Shown: piece after piece, positions 12,086-25,400 of the stretch
Layout: every line of letters starts with the position of its first letter
How positions within the stretch are numbered: the stretch's first letter is position 1
Source: Pegea sp. RAD2-039
Lineage: Eukaryota; Chordata; Thaliacea; Salpida; Salpidae
NCBI GenBank assembly: GCA_034620365.1
Contig: JAQGEQ010000225.1
Coordinates: 310,001-374,000, forward strand
Direction of reading: 5' to 3'
DNA: 64,000 bases
Program-made: the position numbers and the translations under genes
The notes under the pieces: generated by a model
What the model saw: only the letters and a program-made list of their open reading frames with translations
What the model was told of the DNA's origin: nothing
Database searches by the model: none

Positions 12086-15000
12086 ATGGATAGATTAAAA
12101 GTAATAAATAGACATTTGGTAAGCTTACAGATTTATTTATAAGTTTATAAAAGTAGTCTAATGCGTTTACTATTTAAATAATAATTAGTTTTATTGAATC
12201 TTATTTCAAGAAAATAGTTTTTAATATCCAAGTTATTTTGTCATTCTCTTGAAAAGCTATAGGTGAATACAAAAAGTTGTATTTGATTTGTTTTCAAAAT
12301 AAAGCTTAACCTAAAATAAAGTTTATTATAAAGAAATTAAACCTTTTTTTATGGCTCTGACTTTCATTTTGTGAAAGTCTTTATCATATTCACTTTTGGA
12401 ACTATTAGTTTTTCTTTTGTTGTTTTACTGAAAGAATTTTTATGATTAAAGTAAATGTTGCAATTTTTAAATACATTTTAAAACATTGTTAAAGGTTTTC
12501 TTAAACATATTTGTAATTATTTTTCATCTATTTTTAAACCTATTATTATACTATTGCTTTTATAACAACTATCTTGTTGCAGTTGCTTAAAATTGATTTA
12601 TACATCTGTTTTTTCAAAATGTTGTTAACTAACTTACACATTGTTAACTTAAATGTTGATGAAAATATGAAGTTTACTAAAAAAATGATTAATTTGAACA
12701 TTTTTTAGGTTCATTGTCTTTTTATTCTAATAAGTTAATTTATTTTCTCATAAGACATTATAATTGTTTCATTATTCATAATATTTGGTTCTTGTTCACT
12801 ATAAGAGTTTTTGAATTTGCTATGCGTTGAACTTTTTTCTGGTAATTATTGAATAAATACTGAAAAAAACTTTTAAATTATCTCTGCTTTGTCTCCAATT
12901 TTAAAAATTATTTAAAAATGTAAACAAATATTAAAACATGATTAATTGAAAGTTTAAATTAGTTTTCATGTAAAGTTGAATCTTTTTTATGTATATTGAT
13001 TGATTAACTTTTTAATTTTTCTACTTTTATTAGAAAAGTAATTATGTATCGGTGGCAAAGTTCAAGTACACAACAGGCGGTGGAAAACTACTAAGTGAAC
13101 AAGACCGAGATTTCTACGAAAAAAATGGTTTTTTTGTTGTTAAAAAATTGGTTACAACTGAAATGTTAGAGAAGTTTAGGCACAGATTTGAAGATATCTG
13201 TAATTCTAAGGTTTCAAACTGTTTTTAAATATAATATCTTACTTATATTAAAAAGTTTTTAAAGTTATTTAAACTTCAGAATTATTTTTTTTTATTTTTT
13301 TTTTTAAATTAATTTTTGGAAAGTCACCAACAAGATGTAATAAAAATTTAAATTGATGAATTCTCAGGTTAAAGTTCCTGGGTTGACTGTTATGAAAGAT
13401 ATCTCACTAATGAAGAAAGATGGAAATAAAGGTGAAAGAGCGATCAATAAAATCCAGGATTTCATAATGGATGATGTCTTGTTCAAATATTGTCAAGATG
13501 AAAAGGTTTTTATTGAAGAAACTTTTACTTTTTTAATATTTGAAGCTAATTTATAAAGTTTAGAATGAAAATCTATTTTTTGTGTGAAAATATGCCAACC
13601 AAATGAATTTTAAATCTAAAGATAATGTTGTCCGTTTCGTAGTAATTAAACTAAGCGGGAGGTCCTGGGTTCTAGCCCAGGTGGACACATATTAGTGACA
13701 AGAAAAAGTCCATAAAAACCCCGGGTAGAAGGGCCTTGTTAGTCTAGTTAGTGATAACACTTCTAGAAGACGCAAAACTCCGAATTTAAAACCGGAGTTG
13801 GAGCCTCGTAGACAGCTTGTCACTGTACTCAGTATCGTTCTGACAACTCCTGAGACGCCAGCTGCATCAGTCCTTCTGTTCTGCTGTATAACCTTGTTGG
13901 CGTGGAGAGTGGAATCCTGCTGCATGGGCAACAACTTGATATCCAAAACTTCTGTCCTGGCCTACAGCAAGCATAGCCGTTGTCGGCCAAAGCAGGCCTA
14001 AAAAAAGATTATCTTTGTGTTATAGATAAATCTTTAATCTTGTAGTCTAGGATGTCGATTTACTTTGTGTCTTTTTTACTACAAATAAAATTCTAAACAT
14101 TTTTGAAAAATTAAAATTCCAGCAAATTATTTCATTAAATACTTTTATTTGGAAATTAAAACTTCAATCAAAAACTTGGAAACAAATATTTTTACTGATC
14201 AGATATTGGATTACGTGCAAGAGATTATTGGAAAGGACATAATGGCGATGCACACGATGTTAATAAACAAACCACCAGACTCAGGTTCGTTAAAATCATT
14301 TCATAGCAAATAATTAACATCGTAAAAAAGTAAACAAATAAACCGAACTTTGACACGTCAACATAAATATTATTGAAAACTTTCACAAAATCATTTCCAG
14401 GAGCTAAAACATCTCGCCATCCTTTACATCAGGACCTACACTACTTCAGTTTCCGTCCAGCCAATCAAATCGTTGCATCTTGGACAGCTATGGAGAAAGT
14501 GGACCGACGTAATGGTTGCTTGGTTGTGTTACCAGGGAGCCACATTGGCACCTTGAAGCCCCATGGTTACCCTGAATGGGAGGTGACTTCTAACTCTCTT
14601 TTATTGAGAGATTATATTTTTGGTTGCTAGGGAGGTGTTAATAAGATGTACCACGGAATTCAGGATCTTGGTTCTTTGGATGATAGTATTTATCTAGAAA
14701 TGGAAGCTGGTGACACAGTTTTTTTCCATCCACTTTTAATTCATGGTTCTGGTGCAAATGTAACTAATGGTTTTAGAAAGGTTAGATACATTTTTATGAT
14801 TTCATTTTTAACCAATCACATCTTGTTATTTGTTCGGGTTTGTAACAAAGGTATCTTCACTGGATTTATCATAAAACTTTTCGCTTTTAATTATATAGTA
14901 AAGTCCTTTTGAAACACAAACTGAATTATCAACAATAATTTTGATTCAAAACACATTTTTGACTAAAATGTTAAATTCTAAACTTCTTTAAATATTTGTA

Positions 15001-15519
15001 AAAATGTAAAGTTGATTTTGAATAGATAATTTCGTGAATTACTAAAAATATAATTTTAGAAATTAGATGCTAATAGAAAAACTTCACAACAAATTTTTAC
15101 GCCTTTAAAACTGAAACTATTTTGTTGAATTTAACTTCGATTTTACTAAAAACAAAATACTAAAAACTAATTTGTAATATTATTAAAATAAATATCTGAG
15201 TTTAAAAATATTAGTTTTAAATAATACAAAAGTTTCATCTCAATTCTAAATCATAAATTACTCTTTTCTAAGAAGGATTTTTAGGGGTCTAGATAACATT
15301 TAAATCGCAAAATCTTAAATCCAAATTTTCAAACAGGCAATTTCGTGTCATTTTGCTGACAGTAAATGTCATTATATTGATGTGAAAGGAACAAGTCAAG
15401 AACAATTAGAGAAAGAAGTCACAGAGATTGCAAGAAAGAGGTTAGGAGAAAAAGTTGAGATGAACGATATTTGGGCAATAAAAGCCCAGTTAGTTCGTGG
15501 AGAACGCCATCAATTGTGA
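12086..15519 (+). CDS. PHYH: Phytanoyl-CoA 2-hydroxylase, peroxisomal, 7 exons
   Basis: Fe(II)/2-oxoglutarate dioxygenase that hydroxylates phytanoyl-CoA, the first step of peroxisomal alpha-oxidation of branched fatty acids. Exons: 12086-12118, 13034-13210, 13368-13505, 14203-14284, 14401-14582, 14631-14780, 15337-15519 (314 residues; human 338), all in phase. Exon 1 encodes only [11 protein letters not shown], a PTS2 signal of the R-L-x5-H-L form, and ends at a GTAAGC donor. This decided the start. Iron ligands are visible in HQDLHYF (H153, D155) and LLIHGSG (H242). The C-terminal half ([18 protein letters not shown]) is very close to vertebrate PHYH. Intron 3 carries a tRNA-derived SINE and intron 5 is only 48 nt. 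Introns 2 and 3 use weak GTTTCA and GTTTTT donors. Confidence 0.92.
12780..12850 (+). repeat. Degenerate tail of LINE family A
   Basis: Within PHYH intron 1. The string ttgttcactataagag and a following tatgcgttga match the 3' terminal segment of family A copies (for example 44158-44252) with many changes. Confidence 0.35.
13630..14000 (+). mobile_element. tRNA-derived SINE, copy 1 (in PHYH intron 3)
   Basis: The head has a Pol III B-box-like ggttctagccc followed by a shrunken tRNA-like 3' half ending ggtggaca. The body is about 300 bases and shared with copies at 27790-28109 and 44685-44997, including gcatgggcaacaacttgata and gtagaagggccttgttagtc. It is the longest copy. The tRNA part has lost the anticodon arm. 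Confidence 0.75.
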
Positions 15520-17224
15520 AGAAGTTTTAATTTGGACTCATTTGATTATCATATTTTTAATTATTAAGCTGTTTATTTGAAGCAATTGTTTGTTGATTAT
15601 AATCATAAAATGCTTTTTTAATTAGAGTTAAAAATAAAATATTTATTTTTGATTGGCAATTTGTGAAATAAAAGCTTTCTTAACTACAGTTTAGATAAAA
15701 ATCATTTTAGATAAATTCAAGTTTTTTATGAAACCAAAAGTTGTGCATCTTGTTGAAATTAAAACCAGAAAAAAGACGTTTTAAACACTGAAATAAAATG
15801 GATTTATTTTGTAAAAATTTTTTCTATTTGAATTAAGAATCTTTAAATACTTTATCAATTACTGAACTTTATGAGATTCAAATGATAATTTTATTTATCT
15901 TTTAAAAGGATTTTAAATAAAAAATGAACTGTTGAAAGCATAACAAGAATTTTTAATTTTTTAAATAAGAAAATTTAATCTTTAAGTTTAATTAAAATCA
16001 GTAAAAAAAGTAGTACAAAAAAGTATGGAGTCTTTAAATCTTTTTCAGTTTTACAGATTTATGTTAAATTTTAGTAAGAGTATTTAAAAAAAATTATAAA
16101 CTCATAATTAGATAAGAAACTAAAATTTTTCACAATTTATTGAAACGAACAACAAAAATTTTAAAACCACAATTGCTAAAAGCCATTTTAGTACGATCAG
16201 TTCAAAGTAGTAATTTGATTTATTTTGAAAATACACCGATTTTGGTGTTTAATTTATTAGGAAATATTCTCTTTGAAAATTTCGACCGAGAAATTTCTTT
16301 GAATTTTTATTATAATTTAAAAAGTATTTCAATATCTACATTTTGAAAGTTTTTATATCAGACTTAATAAAGCCAACAAAATTTTAATTAATAAAAACGT
16401 TTCTGAAAGAGAAAATTATTTGTCTTAAAAAATGTCTTACAGAAAATTTAAAACAAAATTAATTTGATTTTATAAAGTATTTTTTGTTTTGATAAAAAAA
16501 TTTCTGCAATATATGAAGATGTTTAAATTGTTGATAAAGTTATTAGAGTCAAGCGCCAAAAAACTCTAACTAAACACTAAATAATTCTAAAGATAAACCA
16601 AATAATTATTTAATCAAAAAAATCTGTTAATATTTATTATAAACTAATTTTTACAAGTAATATTATTATCATTATTATTTTATTACTTAAAGTAAATAGT
16701 TTTACAAAAACCAATTTGATAAATTAATCTATAAAATATTGTTTTATAAATTGTATAAACAAATAAATATTGTTAAGTAAACAGTTTGTTTTATAAAACA
16801 CAAACATTTAAAAAAATAGCTAATCAACAAAAAGATTTTCTTATATCTTTGTTATACTCAACTTAATTATTTAATAGTTTGCAAATAATCGCAATATGTT
16901 TGAGCTTTTTTGAACAACTTATCGAGGCTTTAATTGTTGATAATAAAGCTTTGAAGACAGATTTTAAGTTTACAAAAATGTAGCTAGATAAAAAAATGTC
17001 AACTTTAAATGAAATTATTTGATGAGTTTACATTTAAAACATTTAAATTAAGTTTCAATTAAAGTCATAATTTCATATTTTTAATAATATTAAGGCCTAT
17101 TACGAGAACAGCCATTCTGGGTCTGTTATGAGTGATGATGTTAAAAACAAAGAGACATTGAGATGCATAAGAAACGCTTTTTAGGATTTCTTTAAAGCTG
17201 GGTTTTCTTTACTCTCTTTTTTAT
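15520..17224. other. AT-rich intergenic stretch
   Basis: Between PHYH and the LINE C fragment. It is A/T rich with scattered short open frames (for example 16140-16346) that look like background. No gene or repeat is recognised. Confidence 0.5.
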
Positions 17225-17400
17225 TTGGTTGCAGAGTAGAGAGCGCCATTCGGAGCGATCCGCTGCGATATCTTCCCAATTGCTAGTATTGATGTTGAGC
17301 GATTTCATATCGCACTTGCAAGTATCTTTAAAACAAACAGTTTTACATTTATCCATTACAGCCTTTACAAAGGTGTTGGTTCAGACTGCTTATTCTATTT
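17225..17400 (-). mobile_element. LINE family C fragment, C-terminal end of the reverse-transcriptase ORF
   Basis: Read on the minus strand it encodes CKDTCK-like then DMKSLNIN and WEDIAADRSEWRSLL. This resembles the cysteine-containing C-terminal tail of the reverse-transcriptase ORF in many invertebrate non-LTR retrotransposons. A second copy of the WEDIAADRSEWR part is at 49541-49640 (+). No intact ORF remains. Confidence 0.65.
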
Positions 17401-17609
17401 GGTGCAAGAAGCTGCTGCTTTATAAGAAAAATTTAAAGTAGAATATAAATAAAAAGATTTAAACAAAGTTGCAAATAATTCTACAATTTTCAGTAAATTA
17501 AACTGAAACAGGTTCAATGTACAAGCTCTTCAAGTTAATAATTAACGTCTGCTGTTGTAACTCCAATATTTTCAGGTTTATTTTTGTTTTAATCTAAAAG
17601 AACATCAAG

Positions 17610-20600
17610 ATGTTGAGGTTCGCCCCTCTCTTGATTCCCTTAGAAAGACGTTTGCAGTCCTTAGCTGTTTCTCATTTTGTGTATTGCTTTCTAGGAATGG
17701 GTGAGAAATATTTAAACTTAAAAATATATTTGTTAAATGCTGATAAAAATAAAAAATTATATGAACTTATTAAAACCTATAATATATATTTTTATGATTA
17801 ATTAAAGTCATTTAAACTTTAAAAGTTTTCTTATTCAAGATCTGCTTTTATTTCAGCTCTGACTTGTATATTTGTGAGCTTTTATATCGTTTGCTTCACA
17901 TTTTATTGGTGGATAATTGGACTATACTTTATTTTTTACTGTCTGGACTGGAAGACTCCTTCCCAAGGAGGAAGGATTAGCCCTTGGTTACGAAACTGGT
18001 CGTTATGGCGACATATGAGCAACTACTTTCCTGTTTCAGTAAGTTTATTTCAATTGCTGATTGGTTTTTATAATTTAAATTATCTTATAATAATCGCTTC
18101 AGCTGAGAACGTTTGTGGTCAAATTGTTGTTAAAAAATAAACACAAGATGAAAAAAACTTTAATTTTTACGGTTTCTTTTCTTTAAAGATGATTTTAAAG
18201 TCATAAGTTCAAACGATTTTAATAATTATTATTAATTATTAACCAACTTATATTTTATATTCAATTGATTTAATTGACTGTCTTGAATATAACGATATCC
18301 TCAGAAAAAGTTAAATAAACAAAGTTTTAATTTAAAATTTCAGTAAAACATATTTGCTTTTTATTTAACTTAAAAGTATACAAATTGAGGCTTTAAACCA
18401 TTTATTAATTGATAGAAATAACTTCATCTACCTATAAACCTAATCTTCCAAACTATTTTTCAAAAATGTTTCAGTTGCACAAAACAACAGATCTAGACCC
18501 CAGCAGAAACTATATCTTAGGAGTCCATCCACACGGAGTCTTATGTGTCGGATCATTTACTAATTTCTGTACTAATGGATCAGGATTTAATCGCATCTTC
18601 CCCAGGTTCACTTCTCATCTAACCATGTTACCTTTGTGGTTCCTAGTCCCGTTTTATCGCGACTATTTAATGTGCGCCGGTAAGTACGATTGATAATTAA
18701 TTGAACAAAAAAAAATTTTTGTTTTCAGGATTGGTTCCGTCCTCTAAAGAGAGCATCTTAAATATTATCAATGATGAAAGAGGGGGTCGACTCTGCTGCG
18801 TGATTCCAGGTTTTTATCTTTTTTTATATTTTTGTAGTTGTTATATGTTTTGAGGACTACTGAAATACCATGTGTTACATCTTTTACTTTCTATATTTTT
18901 GACTAAATAGATATTATTTATGAGAATGTGCGTTAGCGAGAGGTGCTCTCTTCAGGCACCCTCCATATTTGTTATAACCCGAATACGTCAGCTAAACTTT
19001 GTTTAAAACTTCAAATTTGAAAGCCTTCAAAAAACTAATTAATTTTCAAGAAATATGTTTTAAAAACTCTCAAAAGCATTTAATAGAAACTTTTCTAATA
19101 GACGTTAGCAGTAAAAATATGTAGTTTAAAAGTAGTAAGCTCTAAAAGAACATCTTGAAGACAGTTATTCAAGTGAATGATGAATACACGAGATTATAAA
19201 CTATCTAGACTATCAAAACTTTTCAATTACAACAACCATCACTAAGCTTATGCAGAAGAAAAAATTTACATTAAAATATCTCAATAATTTTAATAAGAAA
19301 TATGTAAAGAACAAAATGAGTTTATTGATAGTAAAGTTCCAAATTCATTCCGTCTCTAACTTCATAATCTCTTAAAGTGATATGATCTTTAAAGATAGTG
19401 TACCACTTCTTCAAAACAATTTTGTCATATCTTGTCCCAGTCTGTGCAGCAACTAGTTTCTTCAAATCACCAATGGTGTCTTCCTCATTGCATTTTACTC
19501 GGACTTTTTTGCCCAAACGATCATTACAAGTGATCTCAATCATGTTGAATATTATTTACTGAAAATGATGAAAATATTTTGAGGTTAATGGTAGCTGATT
19601 TATATTATTAATTTTTATTAAGTATGATTTTTGTTGTAAACAAAAGTATCTTTATTATTTTAAGATTGTATAATAGTAAGTTTATAATAAGTTTTTAATA
19701 AATTATAATGTTAACAAATAAAAAGAAATATAAACAAATTAACCAAATAAAAATAATACTTAAAAATTTTTTATTAAATAAGAAATCAATTTTATAAGTA
19801 AAAAATTAAAAGGTTTAAAAATCTGATAAAAAGTTAGTTTTAAAATATATAAGAAATCACTTAAAAAAATTAGAAAACCTTTAAAACAAAATGTTTTTTT
19901 TTGTAGCAAATACAGTTTTTCTGATAATTAAAATAATCTAAAATGAATAAATAATATAAATCTATAAAATTTGCAAATAATCCCTTTTAAAAATAAGTAA
20001 AACTTTTTAAATATTTCAAATATTAGTAAACCTTTGTTAAAATTATTAAAACAATTTAAACTCAAATAAAATCATAATATTTATAAAGATAAATAGTTTG
20101 GAATTTAAGGAGATAGATTAAAACAATTTCATTTAAAAGATTAAAAAAGTTTCTATGTTTAAATGTAAAAAATAAAGCAATAAATTAAATCAATTATAAT
20201 TTTTATAATTAAATTAGTTTAAAAAAACAAAACAAAAAGTAAATATTTAATTGTAAATTAAACATTTTTCAGCAATTATTTTAATATTAAATGACTAAAT
20301 AAAAGATTAAAAGCAATTTCAGTCAACAACAAATAAACTGAAAACGCCGACTTATCGCTCCCGCTAATACTAACTTCCATAAAAGCCATTTTGGGTTATT
20401 AAAATATTTGTTCGTTAAAACCATAAAAGTTTAAGATTAATAATGTTTCATAAATTTCTGAAACAAAACACTTATAAAAAATGGTTTGAAAAACCAATAG
20501 ATTATATATACATTCAAATGAAAATATTACCTAATTATTCTTATCATTAAGAAATTCGACGAATTAAATACGACTTAATTCTTATTTTTAAAATTATCCA

Positions 20601-21657
20601 CAACTTAATTGACATTCAGTTTGATGATTTCAATTCCATTAGTCCTTCCCTCAAGTTAAATCAACTCAGACGACACACATTACATCTTAATAAGCCTAAG
20701 TCACCTGGTACATTAATCAGAGCTAATTTTTTCTCATACCGCACAATTAGTACTTGGAACCAGCTGCCATCAGGCATTGTCATCTCAGAATCACTCGCGT
20801 TGTATAAGCAGAAGTTGAACCGTTATAACATTGTCAACATTGTCATTTCTAAACTGTGAATTTTTCCTTTTTTTAATATTATTAACATTCTATAAAATTG
20901 TTCACTGTTATATGTTTTAAGGACTACCGAAATGTCATGTGTCACATCTCTTACTTTCTATATTTCTGACTTAATAGATGTTATTTGTGAGAATGTGTGT
21001 TAGTGAGAGGTGCTCTTTTCAGGCACCCTCCCTCGCGTTTATTGAAATAAATAGAGCTTCGTGAGTTGCTAAGTTATTAAAATCAACAGGTGGTGCTCCG
21101 GAGTCGTTAATAGCAAGACCTGGAAACGTAGAATTGATACTGAAGCCGCGAATTGGGTTCATTAAGCTCGCTGTAGTAACGGGGTAAAATTTTATGATTC
21201 AACAAATAAAGATAAAGTTTTAAAAATTCTTAAATAAAATTTTTTTTCAAGTACATCTCTTGTTCCTGTCTTTTCATTTGGAGATCATTGTCTTTGGGAG
21301 CAAGAAGAAAATCCACCAGGTTCTAGATTAAGACGTTTTCAGGATGCATCTCAACGCTGGCTACAATTTGCTTTCCCGTTGTTTCATGGTAGGGGAATTT
21401 TTCAATACAATTATGGATTAATGCCGTATAGGAAATCGGTTCATACTGTTGGTAAGTTTGAGTGAGATTTTGAAGTATTTGATTAAAATCTTTTATTTTT
21501 ATCAGTCGGTAAACCAATTAAAGTCGAGAAAAATGCAAATCCATCAAGTGAAGAGTTATTTGCTGTACAAGAAACTTACATCAACAGTCTACGCGAATTA
21601 TTCGAGGAACACAAATCAAAGTTTCTTGAACCCGACTGCCAACTGATAATTCATTAA
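17610..21657 (+). CDS. MOGAT2: 2-acylglycerol O-acyltransferase (MOGAT2-like, DGAT2 family), 7 exons
   Basis: ER membrane enzyme that transfers a fatty acyl group from acyl-CoA to monoacylglycerol to make diacylglycerol for triglyceride synthesis. Exons: 17610-17700, 17857-18038, 18475-18679, 18729-18809, 21090-21183, 21252-21451, 21506-21657 (334 residues, the length of human MOGAT2), all in phase. It opens [13 protein letters not shown], as MOGAT2 does, followed by a hydrophobic hairpin in exons 1-2. Other landmarks are [14 protein letters not shown] with the catalytic HPHG, a GGAPESL segment, [17 protein letters not shown] and TVVGKPI. The 2.3-kb intron 4 (18810-21089) holds UBL5 on the other strand and two LINE B tails. 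DGAT2 itself is a less likely name because the N-terminus matches MOGAT. Confidence 0.92.
18826..18972 (+). mobile_element. LINE family B 3' end, copy 1
   Basis: 3' untranslated tail inside MOGAT intron 4. It shares ttgttatatgttttgaggac, gagaatgtgcgttagcgaga and caggcaccctccat with the longer copy at 20590-21057. There is no coding part. Confidence 0.7.
19322..19543 (-). CDS. UBL5: Ubiquitin-like protein 5 (HUB1), single exon, nested in a MOGAT intron
   Basis: Atypical ubiquitin-like protein that binds spliceosome components without conjugation and affects splicing. It is 73 residues and complete, beginning [18 protein letters not shown] and ending ELYYQ; the di-tyrosine end in place of di-glycine marks this family. 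No intron is present and the frame is perfect. It lies antisense within the largest intron of the acyltransferase gene. An intronless retrocopy cannot be excluded, but the unbroken, conserved sequence argues for function. No other copy is in the window. Confidence 0.93.
   Translation of the reverse strand: MIEITCNDRLGKKVRVKCNEEDTIGDLKKLVAAQTGTRYDKIVLKKWYTIFKDHITLRDYEVRDGMNLELYYQ
20590..21057 (+). mobile_element. LINE family B, 5'-truncated copy with end of the reverse-transcriptase ORF
   Basis: Plus-strand reading gives [19 protein letters not shown] and then [12 protein letters not shown] before a stop near 20860. This matches the C-terminus of reverse transcriptases of CR1/L2/Jockey-like non-LTR elements (aromatic-R-x3-W-N-x-L-P then F/Y-K-x2-L). 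A 3' tail of about 190 bases follows and ends in ttgaaataaataga. It lies in MOGAT intron 4, about 30 bases before the exon 5 acceptor. Confidence 0.8.
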
Positions 21658-22436
21658 TTTAAAAATTGTTTTAACTGTAACTTGAAAGTTTGATTCTAGA
21701 TTATTTATTGTTTTTGAATTACTATAAACTTCCAACTAAAGTTTTAAAAATTGAAGTAAAGAAAACATCTATTTATAATAAAAGTTTTTTTAGTGATTTA
21801 AAAAATGTCTTGATTAGCGCGAAATGACCAAAACTGGTTCGAAAATTGAAGTTGAGATCAAGCAACAAATTTTATCGATTGATTAAAATATTTAAATTTG
21901 AAAGTTATGATTTCTGAATGTTTTTAAAAAGCAAAAAATCGAAGTTTTGGTGATATTTAGAAAGTTTAAAAAATTTTTTTACTCTTTTGGAATTAAGAAG
22001 AAATATTTTAATTTAAAAGAAAATCTTCAGAATTTTGACCAATAAACTGATGAAGACTTTCTACAAACAACTTCTCATATGAGTTTCTAATCTCATCGAA
22101 CACCTTGCTCCTCGAATACTTTGGAGACTAGAAGATGCCTTTCAGATGTAAAAATGTCTGAGAGATGTTAAATGAGAAGTCTAAAGATGCTTTCTGATCT
22201 TCCAGTTTTTATTTTTAGCTTTTTGCTGCAATTTTTTAAAAGACATTTACTGATACAGAGAGATGACTAACACCTGTTTGAATAAAATCAAATCCTTAAA
22301 AACCTTTTTTCTAAATTCAGCTTGCTTGCAAACAAACAGAAACATTTGTTGTCAATTTAGTACTTACAAATGACGCAGAAAAACAAAAACAAAAAATAGT
22401 AAAAGAGTAATGAAATTAGCTAGGAGCCGAGAACTT
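21658..22436. other. Convergent intergenic gap between MOGAT and NUP98-NUP96
   Basis: About 780 bases shared by the 3' ends of two genes on opposite strands. AT-rich; aataaa-like strings occur just after the MOGAT stop (near 21778). No gene was seen. Confidence 0.5.
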
Positions 22437-25400
22437 CTAATAAAACGTCATCAGATGAGTGTTAGTGAGCTGAACAAGACCCTGAAGAGCAAGATCTTCT
22501 GGGAGATGTAATCTTTGAAGGTTTTCAACACTACTCATCAAATTCCGATATTTTTCTCTCACTGCTTCTTCATTATCACTTTTAATCGTGTTCAAACTCA
22601 TATGTAAATAAAAAACTCCCTTCGCGATGTCTGAAACACACAGTGATGACGTCACAAGCGCGCGAATACACCTCACGTCACTCACCTGCTTTAGCGAGAC
22701 GATCACGTGGGTTACGACATTTTAGAAGTATCACGCGTTGACATAGCGACGTGACGTCACTCTCAAACACATCAGCTTCGTCGTCGAACTGCTGACGCGT
22801 CACGTGACCGCGTTGAAGCGCGTTCATCCGCTCACGAAGTGAGAAGTAATCGAGAAAGATCTTTCCAGCAACCGACCAATCAGGGATGAGTCTGCTGACA
22901 TCTGGTGGCGACATCGTCGATAATAACTTCTTTAATTCGTCGCATCGATCGTCGATCAAATATCCTGCGAGAGAACCGCGTTGATGACGTCATCATCGCG
23001 TCACATGACAGTTTACTGGAGGCGAGATTTCGCATGATGACGTCATGTCCGAAGCGCCAGTGATTGGCGAGAAGAAGTTGTTGTGAAAGAAAAAGATGAT
23101 CGCCGCGAGATTTCGCGTCAAGAGCGCGCGCTTCGTGAATCCATTTAGTCGGGACACAGAGACGTTGAGTGATGAAGATGTTTTCAGGTGAGAACAACTT
23201 CTCGATGTTTCGTCCAATCATACTCCGAACTCGCATCTCGCGTTCGCTGTTGTCATGGAAATTTACTGAATCTGCTGATGACGTCATCACCGCTATCTTA
23301 CTTGTTGTCGACGATGTGCATGATGACGAAAAGCGCGCGCGCCCACAAACCAACAGCTTCGAGTTGAGATGAATACGCGACGTGCAAAGCAACCAGCTGA
23401 TTGGTTGTCAAGTGCGAGTTGTAACCACTAGCAACCAGTAGTCGCCACACGTGCCACGAGACTCGATGATCGAGCGCGTGCGGTCGCGATGATGACGTCG
23501 TCAACACTTTATCGAGTTGCTGTGAGCTGGAAACGAGATGAGGATGAGGAGCAGGGTGAGGGAGAGGAAGAAGTTGAGATTACCGATCACAGTACAACTT
23601 GATTAAATGATAACAAATGTCTTTGAAGGGGGAATTCCCCTCACTGCTCGTTCCGCTCGACTGATTTTCCTCATAAAACGGCAACGGCGCCGTACAATAA
23701 ACACCATATTGTCCAGTACCCTGCAATCAATCACAATTCGACATGACGCTGGTTTCCATGGCAACCAACACGCGGTAGCAACCTGCCAGGCTTCGTCATA
23801 CAGCTTGATGGCGTCATCTAACGAAGAAGTTGACGGAGATATGAAAAGAAGATGAAGGAGTAGAGATCTTTTCCAATCTAATCCGTCACAAGTGTTGATG
23901 ACTCCTCGATTACAATTCCATTTCTATAAAAACGTCGCAAACTTTGAATTGATGTTGAAACCGACCAATCACAACGCTTACAGGTCGACCAGCTAGCAAC
24001 AAGTAGATCTTGATGATGACGTCACTGATGTGTAGATCAATCTTCATATTTTCCCATTCAGCAAGTTGTTTGTTGATCGCCATTCGATACGTCACGTTAC
24101 CAAGCGCTTGTGACAACAGAATAGCGAGTCGTCCGTTGCCTAGCAACACGCCAGCGATGAAAAGAAGTGATTTGATTGGTTGTTGGTTACTAACCAGCTT
24201 TAATAGCGGAATTAACAGCTTCCGCTAGATTACCTTCAACCAGCAAATTGAAGGTGATGACGTCACTACTACTTCCAATGACGTCATCAGATGATTTAAT
24301 TCGAGACACTTTATCAGCTTTGATAGAATCGATCAACCAGCCAATCAGTTTCCATTTACGATTTTCCTCGATTGTGATTGGCTGATGAACCGACGAATCA
24401 TCATCAAGTTTTCCCCACAACGTTTCACATAAAGTGAAAGTCAACAATCGAAGCCGTGACGTCACTGATTCGGGATGTGCCACGTCCACTGTGGTCCATT
24501 CCTCTTTAGCTAGGTGCGCGTAACTCGCCACTATCTCGTTGTCATGCAACGGACGAACAACCGGAAGTGGAGATGCGTTGGTAGAAGCCATTTTCGATAG
24601 TGATGACGTCATACTCGTATTAGAAATGCTTGGCAACAGATCACACGTCGAGCTGATGACGTCACTATTTTCGAGCGCGAAATCGAGGTAGGGAAGACAG
24701 GATTGGTCACGTGAGAGGAGTGACGCGGCGCTGATTTGTTGCAAATCGACGCCAAACGGCGGTGATGACGTGGAAAGTTGTCTGTAGACGAAAATGGCCT
24801 TTTTCGATTACGCGCAAGCTTCGAAAGTTTGTTTCTCACTGAAGATCGATTGATGGCGTTTGTGGGTCGACGGCGGTGGTTGTGGGTCGGGCTAGTGACC
24901 ATCTAGGTCCCCAACCGATCCGAAAGGACCTGGACAGCGTCAAACATGCATTGGACCGGAAACTGAAATTGAAAATTAAGACTAGAGCGGAAGTGACGCG
25001 AAGTACTGCTGACGTCATCGGTAATAGATCGACGCTGGGCGCGGTGATGGAACGGACGGGTCTGCTGACGACGCGAAACTTCGGTTTAGCGCGCGGCGTC
25101 CTGCGGAAGATAAGAGGACTTGATTGTTCCACATCTTTTGATTCAGCCGGACTGCGAGGAAACGCAATGAGACGCGATTGAACGCGATGAAAGACGCGAA
25201 GTTACTTGATGGACAGATGAATGCTGGAAGCTTGTTTGGTTGGCAAGGGAGGTGGTGACGATCTAAAAAAAGCTGTTTAGTGTCAACATGACGTCATCGG
25301 ATGACGTCATACTTCTCTAGTTGAAATTCAGCGTATGGAAATTGGTTGCTAATAGAAACGGAATCGAAAAGAAGAGATGTTGGAGTCGTTTCCATGTCGC

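Noticed and set aside
24876..25181. Plus-strand open frame of 101 codons
   Set aside because: Antisense shadow of NUP96 exons, which have clear homology on the minus strand.
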